Source of the DNA: Eunapius fragilis
Taxonomy: Eukaryota; Porifera; Demospongiae; Spongillida; Spongillidae
NCBI GenBank assembly: GCA_963681505.1
Contig: OY811974.1
Coordinates: 10,720,461-10,784,460 of the forward strand
Reading direction: 5' to 3'
DNA length: 64,000 nucleotides
Shown here: piece by piece, positions 24,208 to 36,872 of the stretch
Layout: every line of letters begins with the position of its first letter
Position numbering within the stretch: the stretch's first letter is position 1
The notes under the pieces: generated by a model
What the model was told of the DNA's origin: nothing
Seen by the model: only the letters and a program-made list of their open reading frames with translations
Databases searched by the model: none
Position numbers and translations under genes: made by a program

Positions 24208-25446
24208 CCAAGGACCAAACAATTTTTGAGTTTGTGCTGCATTTTTTTTACATATGCATAGTGTGTGATGTCATGCACCAAAATAGGATTGCTTGTAATT
24301 CAATGACATGCTATTGTAAATGATGCTTCGTGAGATCACGGCATAGGTCAAGGAGGCAAATACAAGTGTCAGTGAGAAAAGAGGGTGCATGTGAGAAGGA
24401 AGAGATCCATATTGGAGGTACGGTTCTGTGTACGCAATGTTATTTTAGTCCCATTACAACTTCGCCAAGAGATACAATGGTACAGTATTTGGTACTTATA
24501 TCGGCTTAGTAAAACAGGTACAATTCTAAAGCATTTATTTGAGATCAAAGAGAGGGTCATGTTGGCTGCTAATCTCATAAAGCTAAATAGGTGATAGAAA
24601 AATGTGTAGTAAAAGCAAACTGACAAGTTACCAATATCAACCTCATGCATAATGTTGGAAGCCTTTTGTAGGGAGCTAGAGCTCAAGGCAAAAGCAGTGA
24701 GAGAAGTGAGAAGTGCATGGTAGTCATGCACTGTATGTGTGCAATTATTCATGCAGATAGGTATATATGAATGCATGTTGTGTATGTATTAGGAACTATG
24801 CATTATGGGGAATTGATCCGAATCGTGAAATTATTTTAAAAACATGAACTGCACCTAGCGAGATTCTTGAAGAATGGATAGTTTAGATTATGGTTGACAT
24901 CAAACAAGAAGTTCAAAAAGATACTTTTGTAAGGATTGACAACAGCAAAACTGATGCGGGCTCATGCACTAATGAGAATTTAATATGGTGATGAACTGAT
25001 GTAGGTTCAGTTGTGGACTATAGCATATATGGTAAAGTTTGTACATTTACATTCAACTACAATGTATACATACGCTACTCAGGCTTCCGTCTGATTGAGG
25101 TAGGATGCAAGGTCAGCGATTGTGAAACTGTATCCAGAAATGGCTCGCTCATACATAGGCTGTCATCATGCTTTTCCTTTCAAGTTGATTTTTACAATGT
25201 TGAATAAAGCGGTTTGATTATGATACTTTGTGCGATAGTGGTCCCCTGGACCACTTTCTGTGTTGTAAGTGGTCTGGGGGAACCACCTACGGTGCCACAC
25301 AGGCGGATGTACATTATTTTTTTATGTATGCATTCTATACTGTACAAGCAGTGTACCATGGAGTGCATGTGAAAAGCTCACAGTAGTTACTCGGAACCTG
25401 GTGGTACAATAAACTGTCGAAGGTATAGTTACTGCACCTGGTAAAT
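24208..25446. other. No gene seen; palindrome at 25237-25255
   Basis: 3' flank of the TIR exon. It contains the 19-bp palindrome agtggtcccctggaccact followed by the related aagtggtctgggggaaccac (25267-25286), probably a short MITE end. Confidence 0.5.
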
Positions 25447-25683
25447 TCAGGCATAAAGCATGCATTTTACAGGCTCAAAGTGGTTGTTTGTATTTGATAA
25501 ATAAATTGCTTCATGCTTATGAACACTATAGGATTCTTTGGTATGCTCAAACTCGAGACACCTGTAGCTTGATCCATACAGAGCAAACGTAAACATTATT
25601 GCTTCAAGCATGTATGCTGCAGCAATGAATTCTGTTTTAGTGAGATACTGCATACAGTTTTCTGAATCCAAATGCCATTTCAC
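25447..25683 (-). pseudogene. C-terminal fragment of an OTU-like protease
   Basis: The frame contains TEFIAAAYML, EAIYLSNTNNHFEPV and a stop. The pattern E-x-I-A-A-x-x-M-L ... I-Y-L-x-N-x-x-x-H-F-E is the second half of OTU cysteine proteases, ending in the catalytic His region. The Cys half (D-G-N-C-L/F) is absent. It is similar to the fragment at 36537-36731. OTU domains are often carried by eukaryotic transposons. Confidence 0.5.
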
Positions 25684-26297
25684 ATATCTAGTTTAATGAT
25701 ACTCTCTATTTCTTCTTAGTGCATGGTCCATTAACCTAGCTTGAGTGTTACTCTCAGTGGTTTTAACCTTTTCATTCCTCACATTGCTAAACCCATTCTG
25801 CTTTCATAACTAGCATCACTTTGCACTTCCTTACTGGTTTTTTTCCCATTTATTACTTATCTTCCTTCTTTTGCTTCTGTCATTCACTCCATGAACAAAA
25901 ATTGAACTTGTCTTCTTATAGACAGGTTGCATCATTCATAAAACATTATGTGTATTCACCATCAACTAATTGATTTTACTAACATGAAGCAGTTTTCTCA
26001 TCTATAAAGATCATTCAGCTAACCTCAATTAAAAACCCTGCACTGATTTTGTTTTCCAGGCCGGACCATATTTGGAGTGACAATTCATGGTTGTCATACC
26101 ATCATCCATCTACAACTAACCTTATTGATAGCCCAATTAACCTCTTGAGTTCAGCTGGCTCCTAAGCCTCCCCATTCTACGTTTTTGTCATTTCTCTTTT
26201 ATGCCTTTTTGTATTATTATACATTGATGACATAAACAGTACAATATCAAACAGGTAGCGTACTCTGCATAACAATACAGCAAAATTATACCAACAC
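25684..26297. other. No gene seen
   Basis: T-rich spacer downstream of the Calx-beta gene's stop codon. No domain was recognised on either strand. Confidence 0.5.
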
Positions 26298-29200
26298 TCA
26301 AGAGCATTGATTAATAGCAAACTTAGAGAACTTGAAGCGAGGACTGAAAATCCCTTCAGTTATGTAGTCCACGTACTCCCCTTCAATCACAGGGTCATTG
26401 TACGACCCACCAATGCTGTCGCTTCGCCCACCTTGGATATTTCCACAGTAATAACAAGTAGTCTCAGTAAAATCCCATGACCTATCAAACTTGCTCCCAA
26501 GTAACTTCCTACTGGTGCTCTGTGCAGGTGTGATGTTTAGAAGGTGGAGATTTTCACTGCCAAACTCAACTGGAACGATCCCAGTGTATGGTTTCGTGGC
26601 AAGCGATGCATTCCAGAACTGGCCTGCGTACACGGTACATGGGCATTAAACACATACACACACATAAACACACATACACGCAGACACACATGCATGCGCA
26701 CACACACAGCACAAAGAGTTGGGTTGCAGGTGTAAAGGATAGTTTCAAATATAGAAAAAGCAGGATGAGAACATGCCCCAACTCTATTACTATGGCTTCA
26801 CCAAGCATTGGAAGATACCAATGTAATAGGTGTGGTCATAAAGAGGTTACTACCATGCCATGGCCATACCGAGAAGTCCATGCCCCAGGTGGGTGTCTCC
26901 CAGCTGCCTGGATACAGCAAGGCTCAGAATGCTCTGATGGTCAATTGCACTGCAGGAAATGCTCACAATGGTATTTCCATAGCCACAGTTGGGTGTCCCA
27001 ACGTTCACCAATCCTTTCAACCAAGTCACTGTCACTCCATTAAGGTCGTATTGGGAGCTCAGGTGGACTCCATCGACCACTGGTGTACAGTCATCTGCAC
27101 TGACCTGTATTCTGGTGCACCTCCTCTTGGTGTCCACAACCAGCAGGCCCAACGCACTGATGATATTCCTCTGGTCATCCAGTGGTGAGTAGAGGGCATT
27201 TAGCGACATGCAAGGGGTGGAGACCATGTTGAAGATGGAATTGGGCTTCCCAAAAACTTCATAACATAGAGAGGGTAGTGGTGTCAGAGCAGCACTGGTG
27301 GATGCCAAGTGTACCATGAAGAGAGGGTCGTCCGTAACTTTATCAGTTATCCAAATTCCTGAACTAGCTGGGTATCAAATGTTTGAAGAATGACGACATG
27401 ACAGAAGAGTGGATGGGAGGAAAGGAAATATGCGGTGACAAAATATCTGCAGTTCTCTAAGATAATTGAATTTGGTGCCCAAGAATGCTATTGCATTTGG
27501 AGCTTACTTTTCATAATGCATATCTTTACAGTGTCAGGTCTTATGTCCACTAGAGGATCTCGATCCACCAATGAGAGCACAGCCGTAAAGCATTTGGGGG
27601 ACCCATTTGTTGAGGTTACCAGAATCTGTATGGAGGTGTTGAGCATGCCACCACTATAAGAGAAGTCCATCTCCCTCTGAACGTAGTTGGTTCCAGCTGA
27701 AAAATAGCCAGTTTTAATAAGGATAGTATAACATACACTAAAAGATTCAATTATATGCTACAACCTCTTTTTTCCCCCTCCACAATCAATATTGCACACA
27801 TACACATACAAACGCACACTTCAGAGCTCACCAACAGCTGTATTGTCTACTGTCTTGAGGTGCAAATTGATTGGATCGTAAATCATCCCACTAAGCACGA
27901 CAATGCTAAGTACAACGGATCCCCTGCTCTCAAATACGCTGAGTTCCTGCTGCGCCCATCCAATTCTCACAGCTGCAGGTCACAACATCATGGTTGGTGA
28001 ATACTTCAATTAGCCATAACTTACCATCAACATTCACAATAGTAAGTGTCATTGCATTAGGGGACACAACCACCAGGTCAACTCCACTAGCCCCACGACC
28101 AGCTGTAAGTGCTCCAACATTAATGCTCGCCAGAGATGCTTTGAACACGACAGATTCGGCCTTCTCGTATGCATTATTGACATTTATGCTGACGTCAATG
28201 CACCACTCCCGAACAGTGCTGTTGAATATGTCAGAGGTAACAGCAGTGGGACTGATAGTGTGACGTAGCCCAGCTGAGATGGGGAGGAGTATATACTGAT
28301 CTCCTTAATCGCATTAGTGCTCGTTTTATATACATGCAACATATCTCATTATAAAACCTTTACTTTGACTCACAGCAAAATTTTACTTCAACTATTAGTT
28401 TATGTGCACTGTGTGTATGTGTGTGTAGTGTGAGTTTTCGTCTGTGTGCATGTTTATGATATGTGTGGTGAGTGTTATATGTGTATGTGTTCATGTGTGT
28501 GTCATGGGTGTGTAGATTCAAGTACATATAACTAGGTATTTTTCTAACTTCATTTAAAATGATAGCTTTAAATGTTGAGAGTAAAGTTTCTCCACTTTTA
28601 CAATGTAAATGAAGCAGATGCAGATCTTTAATCATAACCTTACATATCTGAAGGAGGCTTATTTTCAGTCTGAAATCTGCACTGAAGGTGACAGAAGTAG
28701 GGGGGTCCATGATGCGAAGACATATCTTGGTTACTTTGCCTTCTGGAGCTATTACACTCGTGTTCACGAATCCCACAAACAGAGCTGTTGAAAACTAGTA
28801 TTAACTGCTATTTCCATTTGCATTCACATGAAAACCAAACGATGGGGCACCTCCCTTATATATACGAAGTGCATGGCTACGCCCACTGCAGGTACAGAAC
28901 CTAAACTACCGGTACTACTGCAGTTTGAACTTTAGACCCTTCAAACTAAAGAACATGCTTGTATTTATGAGTGAACGTACATTATCTTGGCACAAGAGGT
29001 GGAGGGAAGGCAAATTAGAGGTGATAATATGTATTCAGTCCTCCAAAACAGTTGAACTTGGTGCATATAGTATTCAAGACTGCATGCTATTTGAATGTGG
29101 GGCTTACATTTCGTAATGCATATCTTTGCAGTGTCAGGTCTTATGTCCACTAGAGGTTCTCGATCCACCAACGAGAGCACAGCCGTAAAGCATTTGGTGG

Positions 29201-32200
29201 GTCCATTTGTTGAGGTTACCAGAATCTGTATGGAGGTGTTGAGCATGCCACCACTATAAGGGAAGTCCATCTCCCTCTGAACGTAGTTGGTTCCAGCTGA
29301 AAAAATAGCCAGCTAAAATAAGCATAATTTTACATACACACAAAGCACGTAAACGAGCCTCTTTTACGCTGCTATACATCCCCTTCCGTACTCCTCCCAA
29401 TCAATATTACGCGCACATGCACACACACACTCACATACAAAACACACACATACACACTTCAGAGCTCACCAAAAGCTGTATTATCAATTGTCTTGAGGTT
29501 TAAATTGATTGGATCGTAAATCTTCCCACTAAGCACGACAATATTAAGTAGAACGGATCCCCTGCTCTCAAATACGCTGAGTTCCTGCTGCGCAAACCCA
29601 ATTCTCACAGCTGCAGGTCACAACGTAAAGGTCGGTGAGTACTTCAGTTAGCCATAACTTACTATCAACATTCACAATACTAAGTGTCGTTGCATTAGGG
29701 GACACAATCACCAGGTCAGCTCCACTTGCTTCACCACGAGCTGCTGTAAGTGCTCCAACATTAGTGTTCACCAGAGATGCTGCGAACACGACAGACTCCG
29801 GCTTCTCGTATGCATTGTTGTCATTTGTGCTGACGTCGACGCACCACTCTCGAACTGTGTTGTTGAATATGTCGGAGGTGACGGCAGTAGGGCTGATTAT
29901 GTGGCGAAGCCCAGCTGAAATTGGGAAGAGTGCATGGGATGCTAATCATTTTAATGGCAAATGAATGCTTTTGTTGTATTAATGCGTCTCGTTATTAAAT
30001 TAAAAAACTTTATTTTGACTCACACTAACATTACTTGTATATGTGATTGTGTCTGTGTTTATGTGTGTGATTTTAGTTTGTGTGCAGGTATGTAATATGT
30101 GTGGTTGTTGTGTGTGCGTGCGTGTGTGCGTGTGCGTGAGTATGTGTTATAACGAGGCACCTTACATTTTGTTGCTGAATACAAACCTTCATTAATCTCA
30201 ACCTGGTTTGGACTTTAAAATCAATATTAGATGATGGCTTAAAATGTCGAGAGTGAATGTAATCTAATATTTAACTCATTGTAAGCCGGTCTTTTAATCA
30301 TAGCTAGGTTAGGGAATTCTTAATTTAGTGATGCCAGAACCGTAACGATATTTACTATATCAAATCTAATCAGTCAGATAATCACTCTACAAAAGTCAGA
30401 TCGTTTAAGTGTTCTCTATTAGACACCCACATGCCTGATGGCAATTTAAACTACAACATATGAAAGCCTATCGCCACTGCCTTCTTTAAGTATTAGGCTA
30501 ACTCTTCTACACTCCTCACATGTCTGAAGGAGGCTTATTTTCAGCCTGAAATGGACACCGATGGTGACGGAAGTAGGCGGGTCCAGGATACGAAGACAAA
30601 TCTTGGTCACTTTGCCTTCTGGAGTCATTAGACTCGTGTTCACGAATCCCACAAACAGAGCTGTTGAACAGAAATATTAACTGTATATCAGATGACGCAT
30701 GACATTTATGCGCAGGTAAGCTTTGAGGAAGGCGAAAAATACTCACATGCATCCGACTAACAACTTTAATTGGGAACGATGAACGTTTTATTCATAAACC
30801 TCCCAGTACTGAGAACCACTGATAGCCTATATGTAATCATACTCGCACATGCTCTTCCTAAAAATGGCTAACTAGGCGTGTCTTCTTCACTAGCATCATG
30901 CAATAAAGATATAAAACATATCCATTGTACGTTATAAGAAGCACGTTTAATTGCTGTGTCTTGACAATAATATTAATTTCGAGCGCCATTGGGGAACTTG
31001 TTTTTAAAACTCAGGTTCTCTATTATCTACACAGTGATAGTTACATTTTCGTTGCTGAGTCTGACACAACAGCCGCACCTTCGCGGCTACGTCTAGCTAC
31101 CTGTGCCTAATTTATATGATGAAAATAAGCAGTCGATCGATTCAAGCAAAAAGGTTGTATACATGTTAATATTGTGCTGGTCAATTTTCATTTCTACGTA
31201 CCTCTTTAAAATAGGTTACCCATGACCATCGTACGACTGATTACATACTGGCTACATAAAATAGCAATTATTTTAAAATGTATTGGTGTTGCGAACCGAA
31301 AAAAGCAATACCCTCAGTTTTAAAAATCTAATAAATGTGTACTGTGTTATAAATCTCGTTACTGATTCTTTGACAAACTCTCTCTCTCTCTTTCGAACGC
31401 TATGTGCTATCGATATCGAATTCATACTTTCACATAAAGAAATACCACACACTTTCGGATGTTACAAGGTCCCTTACGCGAAAACATGCAGGGAAATGTG
31501 AAATTACTTTACCCAGCTGTACATGTATATATCTTCGTAGCGGAGTATTTCACCATAGCCATTGAAATGGTGGTATGCTGTGGAATTAGACAGCGTCTAG
31601 CATTCGGAAGAAGGCAAGGGCGTAGGTGGGGGGGCGGGGGCGGGGGGGCCCTTGTAGCAGTAAATTTAATAATGCGGTTGAGCTTGACTTATATTAAAGA
31701 CTGATCGGTTCACGTGAAGGTAGCGACAGAACGCAGGCGAATTGAAGCAAAGGTGTGTGGATTATAAATGGATGTAGTTACGGATGCCTATTTTTGGAGT
31801 GGCAATGCTAAAATTCCTAGGAAAATTGATTAAGCTAAGTGATGCCTATTTTCCTAAGGGGATGTCGTGTTTCCTAGCTAAGAAAATTGGAGTGGGGGGT
31901 GCAAAATTTTCAGGGATTCCAGTTTTCCTGTGACACCGGCCATGTCTACCCATATATAACATGCAATAATTAAACACTCACCGTCATCATTGATAATCCT
32001 CACGACAGTGATGTTTTGCTCTGTCGTGTCGACTTCATGACGCCACTCTTGGCTAACTATCTCCAAAGCCACTACAAACCCTTTGTCGGCTTCGTTCGTT
32101 TTGTCGTCAAACACGGTGATGCTTACATTGGTTGCCCATACCGCTGCATCGCCCGGGGGAAATATGAACATCTGTTGCGACCCGTCAAAGTCCTTTTCCC

Positions 32201-33122
32201 CGAGAAGGCTATCTGCATGCGAGCAGAGAGATAGTTTTGCTCTATATAGTTCCAAATATGCTCCGCATGGCCACCGCGGTTGCTACTTGCTCGTCTCAAT
32301 GCACATATAAAAATCGTCTCAAACTTACATTTAGCAGGAACAAGTCCCTTCGCTTCTGGCAAAGAGTCAACATTAAGAAATTGCATGAACGTGAGAGGTG
32401 TAAGAGAGACCTCCAAACTTCGCGCAATGGCTCCCACCCTTTCCACGGTGACTATTGCTGGTGACCTGCCCTCGACAACGCTGTACTCGCTCTCGCTGAA
32501 CTGTACCAAGACAACTGAAAGCAGCGTGACAATTTAGTGGTACCGGAAGGAAACGGGTGGGGGGGAGGGAGGGTAATAGAAACGGCATGCAGCATGATGA
32601 GTACTTACCGTTGATGTCTGTAATGGACACGGTGAGACTCTGAATAAACTCGTTCACTGCCAAGGATGACGTGGGACGTATCTTGAACTCCTCTGACCCC
32701 TCGAGAGCTACATGGTCGTCGATGACTACCAAACCGATTGGTTTGACTTTCTGGTCGAATATTTGAAACTGCCGTTTTGGTAGAATATAGTCTTTCGTGT
32801 CTATATCAATTTTTTTTGAACTTACCACGCAACTTCGGCCAAAATGTACATGCATGTGCTAACCTGTTGTGATGTCAACTGTACCAAATACAAAACCTCT
32901 AGGACTTGGTGGATTCCCTCTGACAACTCCAAAACTCAGATCAGTTGCGGCTTGGTCCCCTTCTAAGAATGTTGCACTGGTCACTTGTTTTGCATTAGGT
33001 GCAGAAGACTGGAAAAAGCCATAAACTGTACGGAAATTCATGCAGGTATGATATACATGCGTGCATGTGTTAGTTAGTGTGTTGTGTGTGTGTGTGCATG
33101 TGTGTGCATGCATATGCGCGTG

Positions 33123-33167
<45 letters not shown>

Positions 33168-34781
33168 GAGACAGATGGAGATGGCATACAATGGAAATTG
33201 ATTGGCAGACAAATAGAGCTTTATCTCTACTTTTTGTATATCACACAGCACCATGCAAATATAACGAGCATGATACATTGTGTGATAGATGCATAGTAGA
33301 AGTTATGTGACTTATTGTGCTATTTACCATAACTGAATTACTTGCTGCAATCAATTGACTAGCTAGGTTGGTGATGCCGTCGGCGCGTTAACTAACACGG
33401 TCAGAAGCCAAATGAATGTTGGAATGGTCGTCATCGCATTAAAGTCGGTACTTCATGCAGTCCAGCTGACACATGCACAGTTTGCTCGGCTATGTGAAGT
33501 CCATTGCTGCCTTCAGTGTCAATTTCACTTTGCAGCTGGTGCGCAATTAATTAACTAGCATCGCTGCGCCCTCTAAAATTACATGTCTATTGGTGATGGA
33601 TGGTCAACCTCTCCTACCCATTTTGTATTGCTACTGATACATTACGACCAAGTAAGGCTGTCGAAGGAATGGCTGTCTCCATTTACCTTTACCTTTTACA
33701 AAGGCGGATGTCCATAAATAAGCGAAAAGAATTAATAGCTATGGCGAAGATTATGTACTATTTGGGGCTCCATCTTCTGGGTCGTCAAAAGGATGAAAGC
33801 GTCGGGATATTATAAATAGACATGTCCAAAGTCAAGTTCATTATTTTGTACTCCGTATGTTATCATCTAGCTTTGCAAACACTAGCATTCTTCGGTAACA
33901 AGAACTACAACTATGTGACGTCACATCCGTAATACAAAATTATATTACTTGGCTATTGGACCCGATTTAATTTCTTTTTTTACTATTTCGCTGAATGCCA
34001 AATCTGGACGGCTAAGGCGCGGCGAATAAGAAAGTCTTCCTGTGCACCAGCAAGCGTACCGAAGACAAAGCACTGAATACGCTACATTATATCGGCGTAT
34101 AATCTAGGTTTTATTTGCCCCTAGCTCAGTTCACATGCAGTATTCTAACAATATACGGTTCTGGTATCAGAACTTCTTGAAATTGAGTATATGATTGATT
34201 AGGCTTGAAGTGCATGCATTGTTACCATGTGCAAACCATTCAAAAGCGTAACAGCGTGATATATCTATTAACGACCTAATATTGCATGCACTCAAACCAG
34301 CTATTTGGTCCAGGAACAAGGTTGGAAGAAACTGTACTAAGAACAATGAAACGTCGTGCAGAGCTATGTCTATGACGATATATATATATATAAGCTAATA
34401 GGGACAATGTAGTTATGAGAGTGGGGGTTGGGATCGGACGCAGGTAAGCTAAGAGCTTACCAATGCACTGAGAACAGCCCTCCGACGATTCAGTGGAGAC
34501 ATATGAAATGCCGTTAAACTCCAGGCAGCATCTTTTAATCGCGTCGTTCACGTTGTATTCCGGATACTCGTACTTAACAAACTGTTTGTCGCAACTGTCG
34601 TCGGAATTATAACACGTAAATATCGCCGTCTCTCCCCAACATAACTGGGCTGTGATGCGTGGCACAAAGACAATGGCGTTAGAAATACAAAAACGATATA
34701 TGTCTACATGCATGCGCGTTTCTTACCGTGGGCTGCAATAGCCACAAAGACCGTTACAAAGCGGCGCAGAACTGCTTCCAT
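26298..34781 (-). CDS. Secreted Calx-beta repeat protein with ITIH-like C-terminus, 16 exons
   Basis: Exons: 34727-34781, 34461-34649, 32864-33025, 32609-32800, 32329-32514, 31982-32212, 30520-30660, 29663-29914, 29470-29610, 29108-29296, 28644-28784, 28025-28273, 27832-27972, 27508-27696, 26870-27367, 26298-26623. All junctions are GT-AG and phase 1, giving 3282 nt and 1093 residues. Residues 1-19 are a signal peptide; 19-81 a module with seven Cys; about 82-819 six Calx-beta-like domains, each from two exons (for example VQFSESEYSVVEG, ITVFDDKTNEADKGF, NDDG). Residues 820-1093 resemble the ITIH heavy-chain C-terminal domain: DDPLFMV, LCYEVFGKP, HGLLGQF, WDF, IEGEYVDYITEGIF. Calx-beta domains bind Ca2+ and occur in matrix proteins and sponge aggregation factors. 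No membrane anchor is seen. A role in extracellular matrix or adhesion is inference. Confidence 0.88.
26641..26710. repeat. CA-rich microsatellite in an intron
   Basis: Interrupted (CA)n just upstream of the last Calx-beta exon. Similar tracts occupy introns near 28390-28520, 29405-29460 and 30040-30150. Confidence 0.85.
27508..30660 (-). repeat. Intragenic tandem duplication of a four-exon block
   Basis: Unit 1 (27508-28784) and unit 2 (29108-30660) each hold exons of 141, 249 or 252, 141 and 189 nt in the same order and phase. The exons encode near-identical peptides, for example GFVNTS...PEGKVTKICLRI and QQELSVFESRGSV. Similarity extends into the introns, including CA tracts and the flanks of the acceptors. 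Each unit adds two Calx-beta domains to the protein. Confidence 0.93.
33083..33163. repeat. TG microsatellite in an intron
   Basis: A nearly pure (TG)n tract (about 33126-33163) with an interrupted leader, inside intron 2 of the Calx-beta gene. The frame it creates is an artefact. Confidence 0.9.
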
Positions 34782-35313
34782 CCCTACAGTGATTACGACT
34801 GCAATATTAGTCCCTCAAAATGTCTAGACCATACATCCGGAATGCCATGGAAATGGGTGTGTGAATTTTATGCCATTTATGTAGAGAGGGCTTGGCTGCA
34901 TCGTGGTGGCTCTATAGCGAAGGTTGTTTATGCCAAAGTGCTTTGCCAACGCCTCGTGCGCCCAAACAAAATGTCGCCACACCCTATTTCCGATAAAAGA
35001 CCCTGGGCATGTATCCTGCATAGACTATAGGCGTCAATAAGGACTGTCTGCAGTTGTGTGGGAGGGACAAGGGGCGTTGCCCCCCGGCGGGCCTCTAAAG
35101 AGGAGGCGCCAAAAAAGTGATTAATCATAAATAAAAATGTGAAAGCTAGGGCTAACGAGCATAAGACTGATTCCTTAGTAAACTTTTTGTTATTACTGGT
35201 GTTGCGGTACAGTTTATCCCGGGATATTTTATCCACCCGGATAATTCACGCTAGCTAGGATATTTTATCCGGCCGGATATTATGTCCTAGAACGTTTTAT
35301 CCTACCCTGGTAG
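34782..35313. other. 5' flank of the Calx-beta gene; no gene seen
   Basis: Contains the GC-rich block ccccccggcggg near 35080 and several imperfect copies of ggatattttatcc (35223-35305). A hAT element inserted at the end of these copies. Confidence 0.55.
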
Positions 35314-36360
35314 CAGTGTTGCCGCGATTAAGTACTTGCCCATAATCGTTTTAATCGCGATAATCGCATTTAATCGCGATATTTAATAGGCGATGTAATG
35401 ATCATTAATAATCTTAAATAAACCTTACGTAAGTGTGATCAGAGCGATGGCAATGTCAAAGAAAGAAGCTAAACCTATGTACGTGCCACAAAAAGAGGAT
35501 GTGGTTAGTTTGGATCGTACTGCGCATAGAAGTTCAGCATGGCAATATTTTGGGATACATAAGAGGCTCTAAATTCATCCTGGGTTGTGTGCTTGAAGTG
35601 CTACAAATGGGTATCAAGACATTACAACAACACTACCAACATGAGGTATCACTTGAAGTCTGCCCATGGAATAGACTTGTCTTCAGAAGGCAAAGAGTAA
35701 GCTCTTTAAAAATCAAATTGTTCATAGTATGAAAATTATTTTACATTAGATCCTGATGTTATAGAGCCACCAGCCAAACACAGAGCCACTGAAGCAGATG
35801 ATGATTTCAATGTATTGTTTGGCTGCTCAGATAGTACTGAACAAGAAGCGGTTCATGCTCTTGATGACGACATAGATGATGAGATGCAGAGATACCTGGA
35901 GGAGGTGGAAATAAACTTTCGCAAAGATGATCCTTTGACGTGGTGGAAATGTCATGAAACATCTTTTCCGATTATTTCCAAGCTCGCAAGAAGTATTTGG
36001 CGATTTCTACAGCTCCGTCAGAAAGAGTATTTTCTACGGCAAAAAATATATTGCAGAAAAAAAGATGGAGACTTTTGCCAAATCGGCTCAGTAAATGCAT
36101 TTTTCTTAAGACTGAGAAATTCTAAATTTCTGTAGCATATAGCCATATACGCTCAAGATGACAATAGAGTGAATACACTGTAAATTTACATGTGATATGA
36201 TTCGAACTAGTTCTATTAAGAAACAAACCATGCCCTATATTTTCCGTATACTTTTCCGTTAACATCCGCATACTTTAATCGCGATTGATAGCATCATTAA
36301 TCGCGATAAATCGTTAATCGCGATATAACATTTCAATCGCGATATATCGCGGCAACACTG
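35314..36360 (+). mobile_element. Internally deleted hAT transposon with 8-bp target duplication
   Basis: The termini are cagtgttgccgcgatta (35314-35330) and its inverted match cgcggcaacactg (36348-36360), flanked on both sides by cctggtag (35306-35313 and 36361-36368). Subterminal tracts repeat aatcgcgat. Inside are a BED-finger remnant (about 35590-35680; C-x2-C ... NMRYHLKSAH) and the hAT C-terminal dimerisation region (about 35880-36115; DPLTWWK, FPIISKLA, then APSERVFS in a shifted frame near 35990). The catalytic core is missing, so this is a non-autonomous derivative. Confidence 0.93.
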
Positions 36361-36536
36361 CCTGGTAGATACTATCCTACCCTAGGGTACTTTACCCTAC
36401 CCGTATTTACTACACTATATAGAATTTGTTTATCCTCGATGTACATGCGATGTATAAACGCATATAATGTATTATTCTTTTAAAATAAAATCCTTCATAA
36501 AACATGTATATGCAAAAACTGAGATTCACTGTAAAA

Positions 36537-36731
36537 TTACATTTTCCTAATAGCAATTTCAAAATGACTGTTGAAGTCTGTTATATAAATGGACTCTTCT
36601 TCATCCATTCTGCTTGATGCCACCCTTGGAGTGTGTCTTAGCCATTTGAAGGTGACCCCAGATGGTGAAAAACAGTAAATTGTTGTACTCAGCATGGACA
36701 CAGCTGCAATCATTTCCATTTCTGTTGCCCA
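36537..36731 (-). pseudogene. OTU-like protease fragment cut by an LTR element
   Basis: The frame WATEMEMIAAVSML ... ESIYITDFNSHFEIAI then stop is the C-terminal half of an OTU domain. Its first codon abuts the outer edge of the gypsy 3' LTR at 36732, so the rest of the domain was evidently separated or lost. No N-terminal half was found beyond the element's other end near 40 kb. Confidence 0.55.
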
Positions 36732-36872
36732 TGTAGCGTTGTACCGGATTATGTACAAATAATCTCTTCAATCACGCAGCTCAACATACACTCACTACCT
36801 ATGCACGGACTCCAATAAGACCCCCCCCCCCCCCACCCCACCCCACAGCGCATGCGCATACATACTACTACA
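36732..36872 (-). repeat. 3' LTR of the Ty3/gypsy element, about 141 bp
   Basis: On the minus strand it begins TGTAGTAGTATG directly after a polypurine tract (acaaaggggga) that follows the stop of the polyprotein, and ends ...CGCTACA, giving TGTAG...CTACA termini. It contains a long G run (36824-36838). No matching 5' LTR exists in the window. Confidence 0.65.

Noticed and set aside
25237..25290. Palindrome as a possible terminator or RNA gene
   Set aside because: Rho-independent terminators do not apply in a eukaryote, and no RNA-gene features were seen.
26588..27192. Plus-strand frames over 26.6-27.2 kb
   Set aside because: Antisense to the ITIH-like exons, which have matching splice phases and family motifs.
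33322..33434. Signal-peptide-like frame starting MTTIPTFIWLLTVLV as an alternative start of the Calx-beta gene
   Set aside because: It hits a stop after 23 codons and does not join in phase. The 34461-34649 exon joins 33025 in phase instead.
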